Shown in pieces: positions 24,455-35,523 of a stretch of DNA of 51,764 nucleotides (position 1 is its first letter; each line of letters begins with the position of its first letter). The notes below the pieces were generated by a model. The model did no database searches. It saw only the letters and a list, made by a program, of their open reading frames with translations, and had not been told where the DNA came from. Made by a program: the position numbers and the translations under genes. Origin of the DNA: Bacillota bacterium (GTDB lineage: Bacteria; Bacillota; Clostridia; Peptostreptococcales; Anaerovoracaceae); contig JAFRVY010000033.1 in the NCBI GenBank assembly GCA_017438285.1, forward strand, positions 1-51,764, given 5' to 3'.

Positions 24455-25803
24455 TGAAACTATACATAGAGACACTTGGATGTCCCAAAAACTTCAATGA
24501 CTCAGAAGGTCTTGCAGGTATCTGGGAAAAGGCAGGTCATGAAGTCACGGATGAGATCGGTCAGGCTGATGTCATCGTGGTGAATACTTGCGGATTCATC
24601 AATGACGCCAAACGGGAGTCCATCGACAAGATTTTTGACGTCGTCAGGTTTCGGGAGGAGTCCGGCAATGATCCGATCATCGTTGTCAGCGGCTGTCTGA
24701 GCCAGCGGTACAGCGGCGACCTGTTCGAGTCCATACCGGAAGTCGATATTTTCACCGGCGTCAATGAATACGAACGGTTCCCGCAGATCATAGAGGAATA
24801 CAGAAATTCAGCCGAGCGTAAGGTCTATCAGAGCCTTTGCCCGAACACCTTCGAGGAGTTCACCGCGAGGAAGCTGTCTGACATGCCGTATTCGGAAACA
24901 CTCAGGATCGCCGAGGGGTGCAATAACAGGTGCGCCTACTGCGTGATCCCGCAGATCCGCGGCGGCTACAGGAGCCGGCCGATGGAAAGCATTGTGGCGG
25001 AAGCAGAGGAACTGGCGGCCGCAGGCACCAGGGAACTGCTGCTCATCGCGCAGGATGTGACGGAATACGGACGCGATATCTACGGGAAGCTGGCGCTGCC
25101 GGAGCTTTTGCAAAAGCTTTGCAGGGTGGACGGCATCCGATGGATCAGGCTCATGTACTGCTACGAGGATAAGATCACAGATGAACTGATCGAAGTCATG
25201 GCGGCAGAGGAGAAGATCTGCAACTACATCGATATCCCGCTGCAGCACGTCTCAGACAACGTGCTGGCGGCCATGAGAAGGCGTTCAACGTCTGCGTCTA
25301 TCAGAGACACGATTGCCAGACTCAGAAAGGCGATCCCTGATATCCACATCAGGACCACCTTCATCACCGGATTTCCGGGAGAGACGGAGGAAGACTTCGA
25401 GCAGCTGGCGGAATTCGTTGAAGAAACGAGATTCGAACGCCTTGGCGTTTTTGCATACTCGAGAGAAGAGGGAACGCCTGCCGGTGAGATGACGAATCAG
25501 ATCGATGATGAAGTCAAAGAAGCCCGCGCAGACTCGATCATGAGGATGCAGGTGGATATTTCGAGAGAAACCGGCGAAAAGAAGATCGGTAAAGTCCTCG
25601 ATGTTCTCGTTGATGGAATGGACGAGGAGGGCGCATGGATCGGGCGAACTGCCTACGATGCGCCGGAAATCGACGGCGAGGTCATTTTCAGAGACCCGGC
25701 CGGAGAAGATGGTAGGAAACTCAAGCCTGGCGACATGGTGAGAGTTCACATAGATGATGCCTTTGATTACGATCTCACAGGCACATTGATACGAGAGGGT
25801 TAG
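24454..25803 (+). CDS. rimO: Ribosomal protein S12 methylthiotransferase
   Basis: Radical-SAM methylthiotransferase that modifies an aspartate of ribosomal protein S12. The 449-residue protein has the N-terminal cluster cysteines C10, C46 and C81, the radical-SAM CxxxCxxC C156-C160-C163 (GCNNRCAYC) and a C-terminal TRAM domain. The IPQIRGGYRSRP segment after the cysteines favours RimO over MiaB. It overlaps ftsK by one base and is followed 3 bp later by pgsA. Confidence 0.95.
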   Translation: MKLYIETLGCPKNFNDSEGLAGIWEKAGHEVTDEIGQADVIVVNTCGFINDAKRESIDKIFDVVRFREESGNDPIIVVSGCLSQRYSGDLFESIPEVDIFTGVNEYERFPQIIEEYRNSAERKVYQSLCPNTFEEFTARKLSDMPYSETLRIAEGCNNRCAYCVIPQIRGGYRSRPMESIVAEAEELAAAGTRELLLIAQDVTEYGRDIYGKLALPELLQKLCRVDGIRWIRLMYCYEDKITDELIEVMAAEEKICNYIDIPLQHVSDNVLAAMRRRSTSASIRDTIARLRKAIPDIHIRTTFITGFPGETEEDFEQLAEFVEETRFERLGVFAYSREEGTPAGEMTNQIDDEVKEARADSIMRMQVDISRETGEKKIGKVLDVLVDGMDEEGAWIGRTAYDAPEIDGEVIFRDPAGEDGRKLKPGDMVRVHIDDAFDYDLTGTLIREG

Positions 25804-25806
25804 ATA

Positions 25807-26382
25807 ATGGAAAACGAAACAAAGACGATCAAGAACAAAAACCTGCCAAATCAGCTGACGATCGCAAGAGTTCTGGCGATCCCCGTATTCATCATCGTCC
25901 TGCTCATGGGACATGGTGTCGCGGCGACGATCATTTTCATTCTCGCTGCGTTTACGGATATGCTGGACGGCAAAATCGCACGCAAGTACAACCTGGTCAC
26001 GAACTTCGGCAAGCTCATGGACCCGCTGGCGGATAAACTGCTGACCATGTCGGCCTTCATCTGCCTTGTGGAACTGGGCGACATCCCGGGGTGGATGGTC
26101 ATCGTCATTCTGGGACGCGAGTTCATCATTACGGGCATGAGACAGGTTGCCGCAGCTGAGGGCATCGTAATCGCAGCAGGATGGTCCGGCAAGATCAAAA
26201 CGGTCTGCCAGATGATCGCGATTCCGCTCATCATGCTCCACAACTGGCCGTTCTCACTGCTGCCGTTCAATTGTCCGGCAGACCAGATCGTGCTCTGGGC
26301 GGCACTGATCATGACCATCTGGTCAGGAGCAGAATATATTATCAAGAACAAGCAAGTTTTCTCTATGAAGAATAAAGCATAG
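25807..26382 (+). CDS. pgsA: CDP-diacylglycerol--glycerol-3-phosphate 3-phosphatidyltransferase
   Basis: Membrane enzyme that makes phosphatidylglycerol phosphate, the entry to phosphatidylglycerol and cardiolipin. The 191-residue protein has the CDP-alcohol phosphotransferase motif DG-x2-AR-x8-G-x3-D-x3-D in DGKIARKY...GKLMDPLAD and several membrane helices. The order rimO-pgsA-cinA-recA is the classic Firmicute cluster and supports the call. Confidence 0.96.
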   Translation: MENETKTIKNKNLPNQLTIARVLAIPVFIIVLLMGHGVAATIIFILAAFTDMLDGKIARKYNLVTNFGKLMDPLADKLLTMSAFICLVELGDIPGWMVIVILGREFIITGMRQVAAAEGIVIAAGWSGKIKTVCQMIAIPLIMLHNWPFSLLPFNCPADQIVLWAALIMTIWSGAEYIIKNKQVFSMKNKA

Positions 26383-26396
26383 AAGAAGAATAAATC

Positions 26397-27644
26397 ATGA
26401 AAGCAGCATTATTAAGCGTAGGAACTGAGCTTTTGCTCGGTGAGATCACAAATACAAATGTCGTCTATCTGTCCAGGGAACTCAATACCCTGGGCATTGA
26501 CGTTATGTACCACTACACGGTAGGGGACAATCCGGCAAGATTGGCCGAGATGATCGAAATGGCCTTCAAGGACTGCGACCTGATCATCACCACCGGCGGA
26601 CTGGGACCGACCCAGGATGATATGACAAAGGAAATCGCCTGCCAGGTCATGGGAGATGAAATGGTGCTGCAGGAGGACATCCTGGAAGAGATCAAGCGCA
26701 GGATGCTTGCCTACAAGGCCTACATGACCGACAACAACATCAAGCAGGCGGAGATGCCGAGCCGCGCCGTGATCTTTTATAACGACGCAGGAACGGCGCC
26801 GGGCTTTGCGCTGGACAGGACTTTGGCCGACGGCAAAAAGCAGTACATTGCCTGCATGCCGGGACCGCCGCGTGAAATGAAGCGCATGTTCACCAGATCC
26901 GTCATGCCGTGGCTGGAAGGGATGGCCGAGGGCGTTCTGGTGTACAAGGAGCTGAGAATGTTCGGCATCGGAGAGTCGGAACTGGAAACGGCGCTTTTGC
27001 CCCTCATCGACGGACAGACAGACCCGACCATCGCGACTTATGCCAAGGACAGCGAGTGCTCCGTGCGCGTTGCGTCCAAGAGAGCCAACCGCGCGGAAGC
27101 GGAAGCGGCAGTCGAGGACATGATCCGCAAGGTTGACGAACTGGTGGGACAGTTCATCTACAGCCACGACGACGAGGACCTCGTCAGAGTCGTGTCCCGC
27201 AAGCTGATGGAACAAAAGCTTACTATCGCATGTGCGGAGTCATGCACAGGCGGTATGTTTGCAGCTGCGCTGACGGATATTGCGGGAATCTCCGAGTGTT
27301 TCGACCGGGGCATCGTCACGTACAGCAACGAGGCCAAGATCCAGGAACTGGGCGTGAAACCTGAGACGATCGAAACCTATGGAGCGGTCAGCGAGGAAAC
27401 GGCGCTGGAGATGGCAACCGGCATCAGAAGGGTATCCGGAACGGATATCGGCATCTCTGTGACGGGCATCGCAGGTCCGGGCGGCGGAACGGACGAAAAG
27501 CCTGTAGGCCTCGTTTACATCGGACTGGATTACAAGGGCGAAGTTACATGCCGCAAGATCGACAGACGCATCACCGACAGAGGCAGGAACCGAAGATACT
27601 CCACACTGAGCATGCTGGATATGCTCAACAGAGCGCTGGGGTAA
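26397..27644 (+). CDS. cinA: CinA: MoaB-like domain plus nicotinamide-nucleotide amidase
   Basis: The 415-residue protein has an N-terminal molybdopterin-binding-like domain (SVGTELLLGEITNTN; TTGGLGPTQDD), linked in the family to ADP-ribose or NMN pyrophosphatase activity. The C-terminal PncC domain (ESCTGGMFAAALTDIAG) deamidates nicotinamide mononucleotide to recycle NAD. It lies directly before recA as in competent Gram-positive bacteria. The next gene is separated by a terminator and promoters. Confidence 0.95.
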   Translation: MKAALLSVGTELLLGEITNTNVVYLSRELNTLGIDVMYHYTVGDNPARLAEMIEMAFKDCDLIITTGGLGPTQDDMTKEIACQVMGDEMVLQEDILEEIKRRMLAYKAYMTDNNIKQAEMPSRAVIFYNDAGTAPGFALDRTLADGKKQYIACMPGPPREMKRMFTRSVMPWLEGMAEGVLVYKELRMFGIGESELETALLPLIDGQTDPTIATYAKDSECSVRVASKRANRAEAEAAVEDMIRKVDELVGQFIYSHDDEDLVRVVSRKLMEQKLTIACAESCTGGMFAAALTDIAGISECFDRGIVTYSNEAKIQELGVKPETIETYGAVSEETALEMATGIRRVSGTDIGISVTGIAGPGGGTDEKPVGLVYIGLDYKGEVTCRKIDRRITDRGRNRRYSTLSMLDMLNRALG

Positions 27645-27688
27645 TGTTTTCGGGTTGACCTTAAAGGGCGGCATTGTAACGAGCGGAA

Positions 27689-27717
27689 TTGACAAATATT
27701 GGAAATTGAATTAGAAT
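27689..27717 (+). promoter_or_regulatory. Promoter-like element facing a terminator
   Basis: TTGACA (27689-27694), 17 bp, TAGAAT (27712-27717). A transcription start would fall inside the left arm of the hairpin that begins at 27718. Confidence 0.5.
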
Positions 27718-27750
27718 GAAACTGCCTTAAAAATGGGCAGTTTCTTTTTT
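27718..27750 (+). terminator. Terminator after cinA
   Basis: GAAACTGCC (27718-27726) and GGCAGTTTC (27736-27744) form a perfect 9-bp stem, followed by six T. Confidence 0.82.
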
Positions 27751-27763
27751 CTGAAAAAAGGTA

Positions 27764-27792
27764 TTGACTAATGGTAGCAACAGGGGTATTAT
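27764..27792 (+). promoter_or_regulatory. Promoter of recA
   Basis: TTGACT (27764-27769), 17 bp, TATTAT (27787-27792), directly upstream of the LexA box. Confidence 0.75.
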
Positions 27793-27799
27793 TAAAAAA

Positions 27800-27811
27800 G
27801 AACAAATGTTC
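27800..27811. promoter_or_regulatory. LexA (SOS) box of recA
   Basis: GAAC-AAAT-GTTC is a perfect match to the core of the Gram-positive LexA/DinR site (GAAC-N4-GTTC). It lies 7 bp after the -10 box at the transcription start, the position expected for repression. It implies a LexA regulator elsewhere in the genome. Confidence 0.8.
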
Positions 27812-27832
27812 ACACTAATGGAGGTTAAATCG

Positions 27833-28945
27833 ATGGCAACGAAAAATAACAATATGATGAGTGCTCAGCAGGCATCTCAGGCTGACAGAGAGAAGGCTCT
27901 GCAGAGCGCACTGGACAATATACAGAGAACTTTTGGCAAGGGCGCAGTTATGAAGCTCGGCGATGATAACGCCATGCTGAATATAGAGGCGATCTCTACA
28001 GGTTCTATGAGTCTTGACATTGCGACCGGTATCGGCGGCGTGCCAAGAGGAAGAATCGTCGAGATCTACGGACCGGAATCATCCGGTAAGACAACGCTGA
28101 CACTTCACATCATCGCAGAAGCCCAGAAGAACGGCGGCAGAGCTGCATTCATCGATGCGGAGCATGCGCTGGATCCTGAATATGCCAGAAATCTCGGTGT
28201 TGATGTTGATGAGCTTTTGGTCTCACAGCCGGATTACGGCGAACAGGCTCTGGAAATCGCTGAGATGCTCGTACGCAGCGGCGCCATCGATGTCATAGTA
28301 GTCGACTCCGTAGCAGCGTTGGTTCCGAAGCATGAAATCGACGGAGCCATGGGCGAAGCTACAGTCGGTATGCAGGCCAGACTCATGTCACAGGCACTGA
28401 GAAAGCTTGCCGGCGTCATCAATAAGACGAATACGACGATTATCTTCATCAACCAGTTGAGAGAGAAAATCGGCGTCATGTTCGGAAATCCGGAAACAAC
28501 AACGGGCGGCAGAGCGTTGAAGTTCTTCTCCTCCATGAGAATCGATGTCAGGAGAGTGGAGAGCATCAAGTCCGGCGATCAGGTACTGGGCAACAGAACC
28601 AGAGCCAAGATCGTCAAGAATAAGGTGGCTCCTCCGTTCAAGCAGGCGGAGTTCGATATCATGTACGGAACAGGCATTTCCAGGGAAGGAGATGTTCTTG
28701 ACTGTGCAGTAGAGGCCAAAATCATCGAAAAGGCCGGTTCCTGGTACAGTTTCAACGGCGACAGGATCGGTCAGGGAAGAGAGAACGTCAAAGACTACCT
28801 CGCCAATAATCCGGATGTACTGGCGACTGTCGAGAAGATGCTTCTCGATAAACTCCATGAGCAGAGACATCCTTCACAGGCAGAAGAGGCTATGGACGAT
28901 CTGAACGGCGTGAAGATCGATGAGGACGGTGTAATTATCGATTGA
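27833..28945 (+). CDS. recA: Recombinase RecA
   Basis: Forms filaments on single-stranded DNA, exchanges strands and triggers LexA self-cleavage. From the ATG at 27833 (TGGAGG 8 bp upstream) the protein has 370 residues. Upstream in-frame starts lie in the promoter and operator and are rejected. Motifs: Walker [10 protein letters not shown], the KLGDDNAM region, [26 protein letters not shown] (L2 region, positions split across 200-220) and an acidic C-terminal tail. Transcribed from its own SOS-controlled promoter. Confidence 0.98.
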   Translation: MATKNNNMMSAQQASQADREKALQSALDNIQRTFGKGAVMKLGDDNAMLNIEAISTGSMSLDIATGIGGVPRGRIVEIYGPESSGKTTLTLHIIAEAQKNGGRAAFIDAEHALDPEYARNLGVDVDELLVSQPDYGEQALEIAEMLVRSGAIDVIVVDSVAALVPKHEIDGAMGEATVGMQARLMSQALRKLAGVINKTNTTIIFINQLREKIGVMFGNPETTTGGRALKFFSSMRIDVRRVESIKSGDQVLGNRTRAKIVKNKVAPPFKQAEFDIMYGTGISREGDVLDCAVEAKIIEKAGSWYSFNGDRIGQGRENVKDYLANNPDVLATVEKMLLDKLHEQRHPSQAEEAMDDLNGVKIDEDGVIID

Positions 28946-28960
28946 TTTGATTTGCACTTC

Positions 28961-28998
28961 AAACCGTCGCTGCGCTTATAGCAATGCGGCGGTTTTTT
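28961..28998 (+). terminator. Terminator of recA
   Basis: AAACCGTCGC pairs with GCGGCGGTTT (one G-T pair) around a loop of about 15 nt, followed by a T tract. Confidence 0.82.
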
Positions 28999-29013
28999 GT
29001 TGAAAAATAATGC

Positions 29014-29042
29014 TTTACAAGGGTTTTCATCTGTAGTATTAT
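29014..29042 (+). promoter_or_regulatory. Promoter of rplU-rpmA
   Basis: TTTACA (29014-29019), 17 bp, TATTAT (29037-29042). A leader of about 88 nt follows. Confidence 0.65.
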
Positions 29043-29048
29043 ATTTGG

Positions 29049-29137
29049 GTACGAGCCGCACGAAACGGGTCATTCAAAGGATACAATCATGTGATCCTAC
29101 CCCATAGGCGAGACTGGATAGAGGAGGAAACAAGTTA
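29049..29137 (+). promoter_or_regulatory. Structured leader before rplU (possible L21 leader)
   Basis: The 88-nt untranslated leader has a small hairpin GGATACA...TGTGATCC (29079-29097) and conserved-looking C/G blocks before an AGAGGAGG site. Low-GC Gram-positive bacteria are known to carry an autoregulatory L21 leader here; the position fits but I cannot check the covariance model. Confidence 0.4.
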
Positions 29138-29698
29138 ATGTACGCAATTATTGAAACAGGTGGAAAACAGTACAAAGTACAGAACGGCGATCAGATCAGA
29201 GTTGAAAAGCTCAACGTTGAAGACGGCGCAGCTGTAGTATTTGACAAGGTCCTGGCCGCAGGAGAGGGAGCAGATATCAAAGTCGGAACTCCGTACCTGG
29301 AAGGACTTACTGTTGAAGGTAAAGTAGTTGAATCAGGCAAAGGCAAGAAGGTTATCATCTTCAAGTACAAGGCCAAGAAGGACTACAGAAAGAAGCAGGG
29401 ACACAGACAGCCGTATACTCTGGTTGAGATCACAGCTGTTGCAGGCGAAAAGGCTCCTGTAAAGAAAGAAGAACCAAAGGAAGCTCCAGTAGAGGAAGCA
29501 GCAGAGGTTCAGGTAGAAGAAAAAGTCGAAGAGCCGGCTGAGGAAGCAGTTAAGGCAGCTCCTGTAAAGCCTGCAAAGTCACTTAAGTCAATGAAGAAGG
29601 CTGAGCTTATCGAGTTCGCTAAGGAAAACGGAATCGAGCTGGATGAGAAGGCTACGAATGCAGTCATGATCGAGACGATCGAAGCTGCGATCAAGTAA
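29138..29698 (+). CDS. rplU: 50S ribosomal protein L21 with C-terminal HeH/SAP-like extension
   Basis: Residues 1-103 are ordinary L21 ([37 protein letters not shown]). The protein then continues to 186 residues. An acidic Glu/Pro/Ala linker (about 108-145) leads to a compact C-terminal segment, [20 protein letters not shown] and on to the end, which reads like a HeH/LEM or SAP helix-extension-helix. Normal L21 ends near 103. The reading frame is unbroken and codon use is uniform, so this is a real fusion. rpmA follows directly; the prp protease gene usual in Firmicutes is missing. Confidence 0.95.
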   Translation: MYAIIETGGKQYKVQNGDQIRVEKLNVEDGAAVVFDKVLAAGEGADIKVGTPYLEGLTVEGKVVESGKGKKVIIFKYKAKKDYRKKQGHRQPYTLVEITAVAGEKAPVKKEEPKEAPVEEAAEVQVEEKVEEPAEEAVKAAPVKPAKSLKSMKKAELIEFAKENGIELDEKATNAVMIETIEAAIK

Positions 29699-29739
29699 TT
29701 AGGAAATCAGAGTTAGTTTAGTATAAAAGGAGGCAAACC

Positions 29740-30000
29740 ATGGCAAGTAAAAAGGGTGTAGGTAGCTCGAAGAACGGTCGTGATTCCGAGTCGAAACGTT
29801 TAGGCGTTAAGGTTGGAAACGGACAGTTCGTAAGCGGCGGCAGCATTCTTGTTAGACAGAGAGGAACCAAGTTCCACGCTGGTAAGAATGTTACTAGAGG
29901 CGGAGACGACACATTAACTGCTGATGTCAATGGCGTTGTTCAGTTTGAAAGATACGACAAGAAGAGAAAGCAAGTAAGTGTATATCCGAAAGAAGCGTAA
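29740..30000 (+). CDS. rpmA: 50S ribosomal protein L27
   Basis: The 86-residue protein starts [16 protein letters not shown], so the functional N-terminus is encoded directly. In many Firmicutes L27 starts with a short extra peptide ending in a phenylalanine-containing site cut by Prp; that peptide is absent here. An AGGAGG site precedes the ATG. A terminator follows. It is co-transcribed with rplU. Confidence 0.97.
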   Translation: MASKKGVGSSKNGRDSESKRLGVKVGNGQFVSGGSILVRQRGTKFHAGKNVTRGGDDTLTADVNGVVQFERYDKKRKQVSVYPKEA

Positions 30001-30009
30001 GTTTTTTCG

Positions 30010-30042
30010 AGCCCCTGATGTAAATTAGGGGCTTTATTTTTT
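30010..30042 (+). terminator. Terminator of rplU-rpmA
   Basis: AGCCCCTGAT and ATTAGGGGCT pair around GTAA (one G-T pair), followed by TTATTTTTT. Confidence 0.88.
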
Positions 30043-30064
30043 GCGCAGCAAAAGACGAGTATAA

Positions 30065-32049
<1,985 letters not shown>

Positions 32050-32057
<8 letters not shown>

Positions 32058-33960
32058 CAGACAGCTTGATAACATCTTAAAGCGCGTCGAAAAGCCGGCA
32101 AGATACATTGGCGGCGAAGTCAACATGGTCAGAAAGGATCCTGCGGACGTTTCCGTACGTCTGGGATTCGCTTTTCCTGACACCTATGAGATCGGCATGT
32201 CCTATCTTGGCCTGCAGATCCTTTATAATATTCTGAATCAAGACGAAAACATTTATTGCGAGAGGGTTTTTGCCCCGGCAAAGGACATGGAAGAACTGAT
32301 GCGAGCCGAAGGCCGCAGGCTTTTCACACTTGAAACCTTTACGCCGGTCAATGCCCTTGATTTTTTTGCCTTCACGCTGCAGTATGAGATGTCCTACACC
32401 AACATCCTGAATATGATGGATCTTGGCGGCATCCCGGTGAAGCGTGAGGACAGGATCAGAGCTGCTGAAAAGGGCATCCGCTATCCGCTCATCATCGCGG
32501 GCGGACCATGCGCCTATAATCCGGAGCCTTTGGCGGACTTTGTGGACGTTTTTCTCATCGGAGACGGCGAGGAACTGCTGCCTGAGGTCTGCAGGATCTA
32601 CGGCCGCGTCAAGGAAGCGCACGGGGAAGGATCTGCCATTTCCCTGCGGGATGCGTTCCTGTCGGCGATCGTCGGGCTCGACGGCGTGTATATTCCGGAG
32701 TATTACAGCGTTTCCTACAACGAAAACGGCACGATCAGGGAATACGTCAAAACCTGTGAAAAAGCCCCTGAGAGGGTAAATAGGGCGCTTCTGCGGGATA
32801 TTGAGAAGGTAGAGTTCCCTGTAAACAACATCGTTCCCTTCATCGATACGGTCCATGACCGCTGCGTGGTTGAGACGTTCCGCGGTTGCACCCGCGGCTG
32901 CAGGTTCTGCCAGGCGGGTATAATCTACCGTCCGGTTCGGGAACGAAAGACAGATACCATCATCGGTCTTGCACAGGAGCAGATCAAAAATACGGGACAT
33001 GACGAGCTTTCGCTGCTGTCTCTTTCGACCAGCGACTACTCCAACTTCGAGGACATGGCGACCACGCTGATGGGCATCTGTAAAAGCTCCAATGTGGCAT
33101 TATCCCTTCCGTCCCTGCGTCTGGATTCCTTCTCCTTCAACGTTTTGAACGAGATCCAGGGGTATCGGAAGTCCGGACTCACATTCGCACCGGAAGCGGG
33201 GACCCAAAGGCTCAGAGACGTCATCAACAAGAATATTACAGAGGATGACATCTATGATGCGGTAAGACAGGCGATCCAGCTGGGTTGGGAGCACATCAAA
33301 CTGTACTTCATGATCGGTCTTCCGACGGAAACGTACGAAGATCTGGATGGAATCGCCGATATCGCCCGCAAAATCATGGACATCAACTATGAGATCAGGG
33401 GCCGAAAGGGCGGAAGATTCCGAATCACGGTCAGTGTTTCCAACTTCGTACCGAAGCCGCACACCCCGTTTCAGTGGGAAAAACAGGATCGGCCGGAGGA
33501 TTTCATTAGTAAACATAATTATCTTTCTGGTAAGTTGCGAATCAAAGGGGTCACTTTCAATTATCATGAGACAAACACCAGTAATCTTGAGTGCGCCCTG
33601 GCCCGCGGAGACAGGAGAATGGGACAGGTTATCATGAATGCCTGGAAATCAGGCTGCACCTTCGATGCATGGACCGAGTACTTCGATGCAGGTAAATGGG
33701 TAAAGGCCTTTGATGAGGCGGCTGAGACTGCAGGTTTTGCAGATGGCAGGGAAATGGAAGATTTCTATAACTACCGCGGCTACGGCCCGGCAGAACGTCT
33801 CCCATGGGATATCATCGATTCGTTTATCAGTAAGGATTATCTCAAAAATGAGGCCGCGAAGGCCAGAAAAGAAACGACAACGCCTGACTGCAGAGAAGGC
33901 TGTACAGGCTGCGGCATGAACAGGCACACGGAGTGCTTTGTGAATATGAAAGCCAGATAG
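32050..33960 (+). CDS. Radical SAM protein, TIGR03960-like (B12-binding type)
   Basis: The 636-residue protein has an N-terminal cobalamin-binding-like region (SYLGLQILYNILNQDE), a radical-SAM domain with CxxxCxxC in FRGCTRGCRFCQAG, and a C-terminal cysteine-rich tail (CREGCTGCGMNRHTEC) that could hold a second cluster. It belongs to the family always paired with the DUF2344 protein encoded next. The reaction is not known to me; an RNA-modification role has been considered because some relatives are fused. It overlaps the HD gene by 8 bp. Confidence 0.9.
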
Positions 33961-33964
33961 GAAC

Positions 33965-34693
33965 ATGAAATACATCATCGAATTCAGCAAAACAGGAACC
34001 ATATGCTACACATCCCACCTGGATATCATGAAGGTCTTCAAGAGGTCTTTCAAGCGGGCAGGGATCAGCATCGCATACTCTCAGGGATTCAACCCGCATC
34101 CGAAAATGGGCTTCGCACAGCCTTTGTCCCTCGGATACTGGGGGCTGGAGGAGTACGTGGAATTCGAGACGGCGGCTGCCGATGCGGCCTCCGAGCCTTT
34201 TGCTGCCGATGAGATGCTGCAAAAGCTCTCCGCCATCATGCCGGAGGGACTGACGCTCAAGAGGATCATCGAAGCCCCATGGCTCAGGAAGACGCTGGCC
34301 GCAGAAACCACAGCTGCGGAGTACATGATCCAGATTCCTGATGTGACCGGCAGAACGGCCGAACTTGACGGTGCCGCGATCTACGAGAATTTCATGAATC
34401 AGGAAGAGATCCTGGTCCTGAAGAAGCAGAAGAAAAAGCCGGAACCGGTACTCGTCGACATCAAATCGAAGATCCGAAGCCTGCAGTTCCAGAAGGAAAC
34501 AGATACTGCGGCAAAAGGGCAGACCCTGCATATCGACTGCATTCTCGATGCCGGCAGCGAGTCCAATCTCAGTCCGGAACTGCTGATCGAAGCTCTCGTG
34601 AAGCGTTTTGGCATCGAGACGCCGCGCTGCGATATGGACATCGCCCGCAAGCGTTTGTATTTCAAGGACGAAACGGAGCAGAAGATCCGTTAG
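33965..34693 (+). CDS. TIGR03936 / DUF2344 radical-SAM-associated protein
   Basis: The 242-residue partner of the preceding radical-SAM protein. Family features: MKYIIEFSKTGTICYTSHLDIMKVF at the start (seen in parts: residues 1-25) and YSQGFNPHPKMGFAQPLSLG. Function unknown. The stop codon TAG (34691-34693) overlaps the TAA stop of the convergent comEA gene by three shared positions, and no terminator lies between them. Confidence 0.9.
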   Translation: MKYIIEFSKTGTICYTSHLDIMKVFKRSFKRAGISIAYSQGFNPHPKMGFAQPLSLGYWGLEEYVEFETAAADAASEPFAADEMLQKLSAIMPEGLTLKRIIEAPWLRKTLAAETTAAEYMIQIPDVTGRTAELDGAAIYENFMNQEEILVLKKQKKKPEPVLVDIKSKIRSLQFQKETDTAAKGQTLHIDCILDAGSESNLSPELLIEALVKRFGIETPRCDMDIARKRLYFKDETEQKIR

Positions 34694-35361
34694 ATCGTGA
34701 TGTGGTCCTTTAATTTCTCAAAAGTCTTGTCTCCGATCCCGGAGACATTTTTTATATCTTCGATCGTTCGGAAACGTCCATTTGATGTCCTGTAGTCGAT
34801 GATTTTCTGGGCCGTTGCAGGGCCAACGCCGCTCAGCTGCTGCAATTGTGAGGAATCAGCCGTGTTGATGTTGATCTTGCCGCCGGCTGTACCGGAGACA
34901 CTGCCGGCAGATCCGGATGAGGCAGATGATCCCGTCTCACTCGGTGAGCCAGTCCCGCTGTATCCGGACGATGCTCCGCCTTCATCGTCAACGAGCTCCG
35001 GAATATAGATCTTCTCGCCGTCCTCCAGAAACTCGGCCCGGTTGATGCCGGAAACATCCGCATCTTCCGTGAGACCGCCTGCCGCAATGATGGCATCCTC
35101 AACACGGCTGCCCTGAGGCAGCACGGCGAGCTGGGGCACTTTGACAGCGCCGCCGATATCAACGTAGATGTCTGCGGCGACGGTTTCCTCGATTTCAGGA
35201 ATCTCATCACGGGTAAGTTCCTCATCGTCACCCGTGTTTACGGCAAAGGCAACCAGTGCGACTCCGGCCAGAACAACGAGAAGGGCGGCTTTTTTAATCT
35301 TTTCCTTTGCGATATCATCCCTGCTGAAATAACGGTCCATAATGTCTTTGATTTTACTCAT
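34690..35361 (-). CDS. comEA: ComEA-like DNA-binding competence protein
   Basis: The 223-residue protein has an N-terminal membrane segment (about residues 25-45), an SLBB-type domain (ADIYVDIGGAVKVPQLAVLP), a Ser/Gly-rich spacer and two C-terminal helix-hairpin-helix motifs (LSGVGPATAQKIIDYR; VSGIGDKTFEKL). It is the surface receptor that captures DNA for uptake. The ATG at 35361 has GGAGG 8 bases upstream; a TTG five codons earlier overlaps that site. The partner comEC is not in the window. Confidence 0.93.
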   Translation of the reverse strand: MSKIKDIMDRYFSRDDIAKEKIKKAALLVVLAGVALVAFAVNTGDDEELTRDEIPEIEETVAADIYVDIGGAVKVPQLAVLPQGSRVEDAIIAAGGLTEDADVSGINRAEFLEDGEKIYIPELVDDEGGASSGYSGTGSPSETGSSASSGSAGSVSGTAGGKININTADSSQLQQLSGVGPATAQKIIDYRTSNGRFRTIEDIKNVSGIGDKTFEKLKDHITI

Positions 35362-35385
35362 GATCCCAACCTCCAATATGTAAAT

Positions 35386-35414
35386 ATTTTACAGTTATTG
35401 GAAACAACTGTCAA
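35386..35414 (-). promoter_or_regulatory. Promoter of comEA
   Basis: On the reverse strand a consensus TTGACA (35414-35409), 17 bp, TAAAAT (35391-35386), about 25 bp before the start codon. Confidence 0.75.
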
Positions 35415-35425
35415 TTAAATTTCTC

Positions 35426-35454
35426 TTGCTATATTGATTGACAGCGTATATAAT
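35426..35454 (+). promoter_or_regulatory. Promoter of rpsT
   Basis: TTGCTA (35426-35431), 17 bp, TATAAT (35449-35454), divergent from the comEA promoter. Confidence 0.65.
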
Positions 35455-35523
35455 GTCACTTGCGAATTTGTGTCGTCTCAATTCTGAGCGACAAGCTATC
35501 TATTAAGAAAGTGGGGTAAATGA

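Noticed and set aside
35438..35454. TTGACA plus TATAAT before rpsT
   Set aside because: The spacing is only 5 bp. TTGCTA at 35426 with 17 bp is the better partner for this -10 box.
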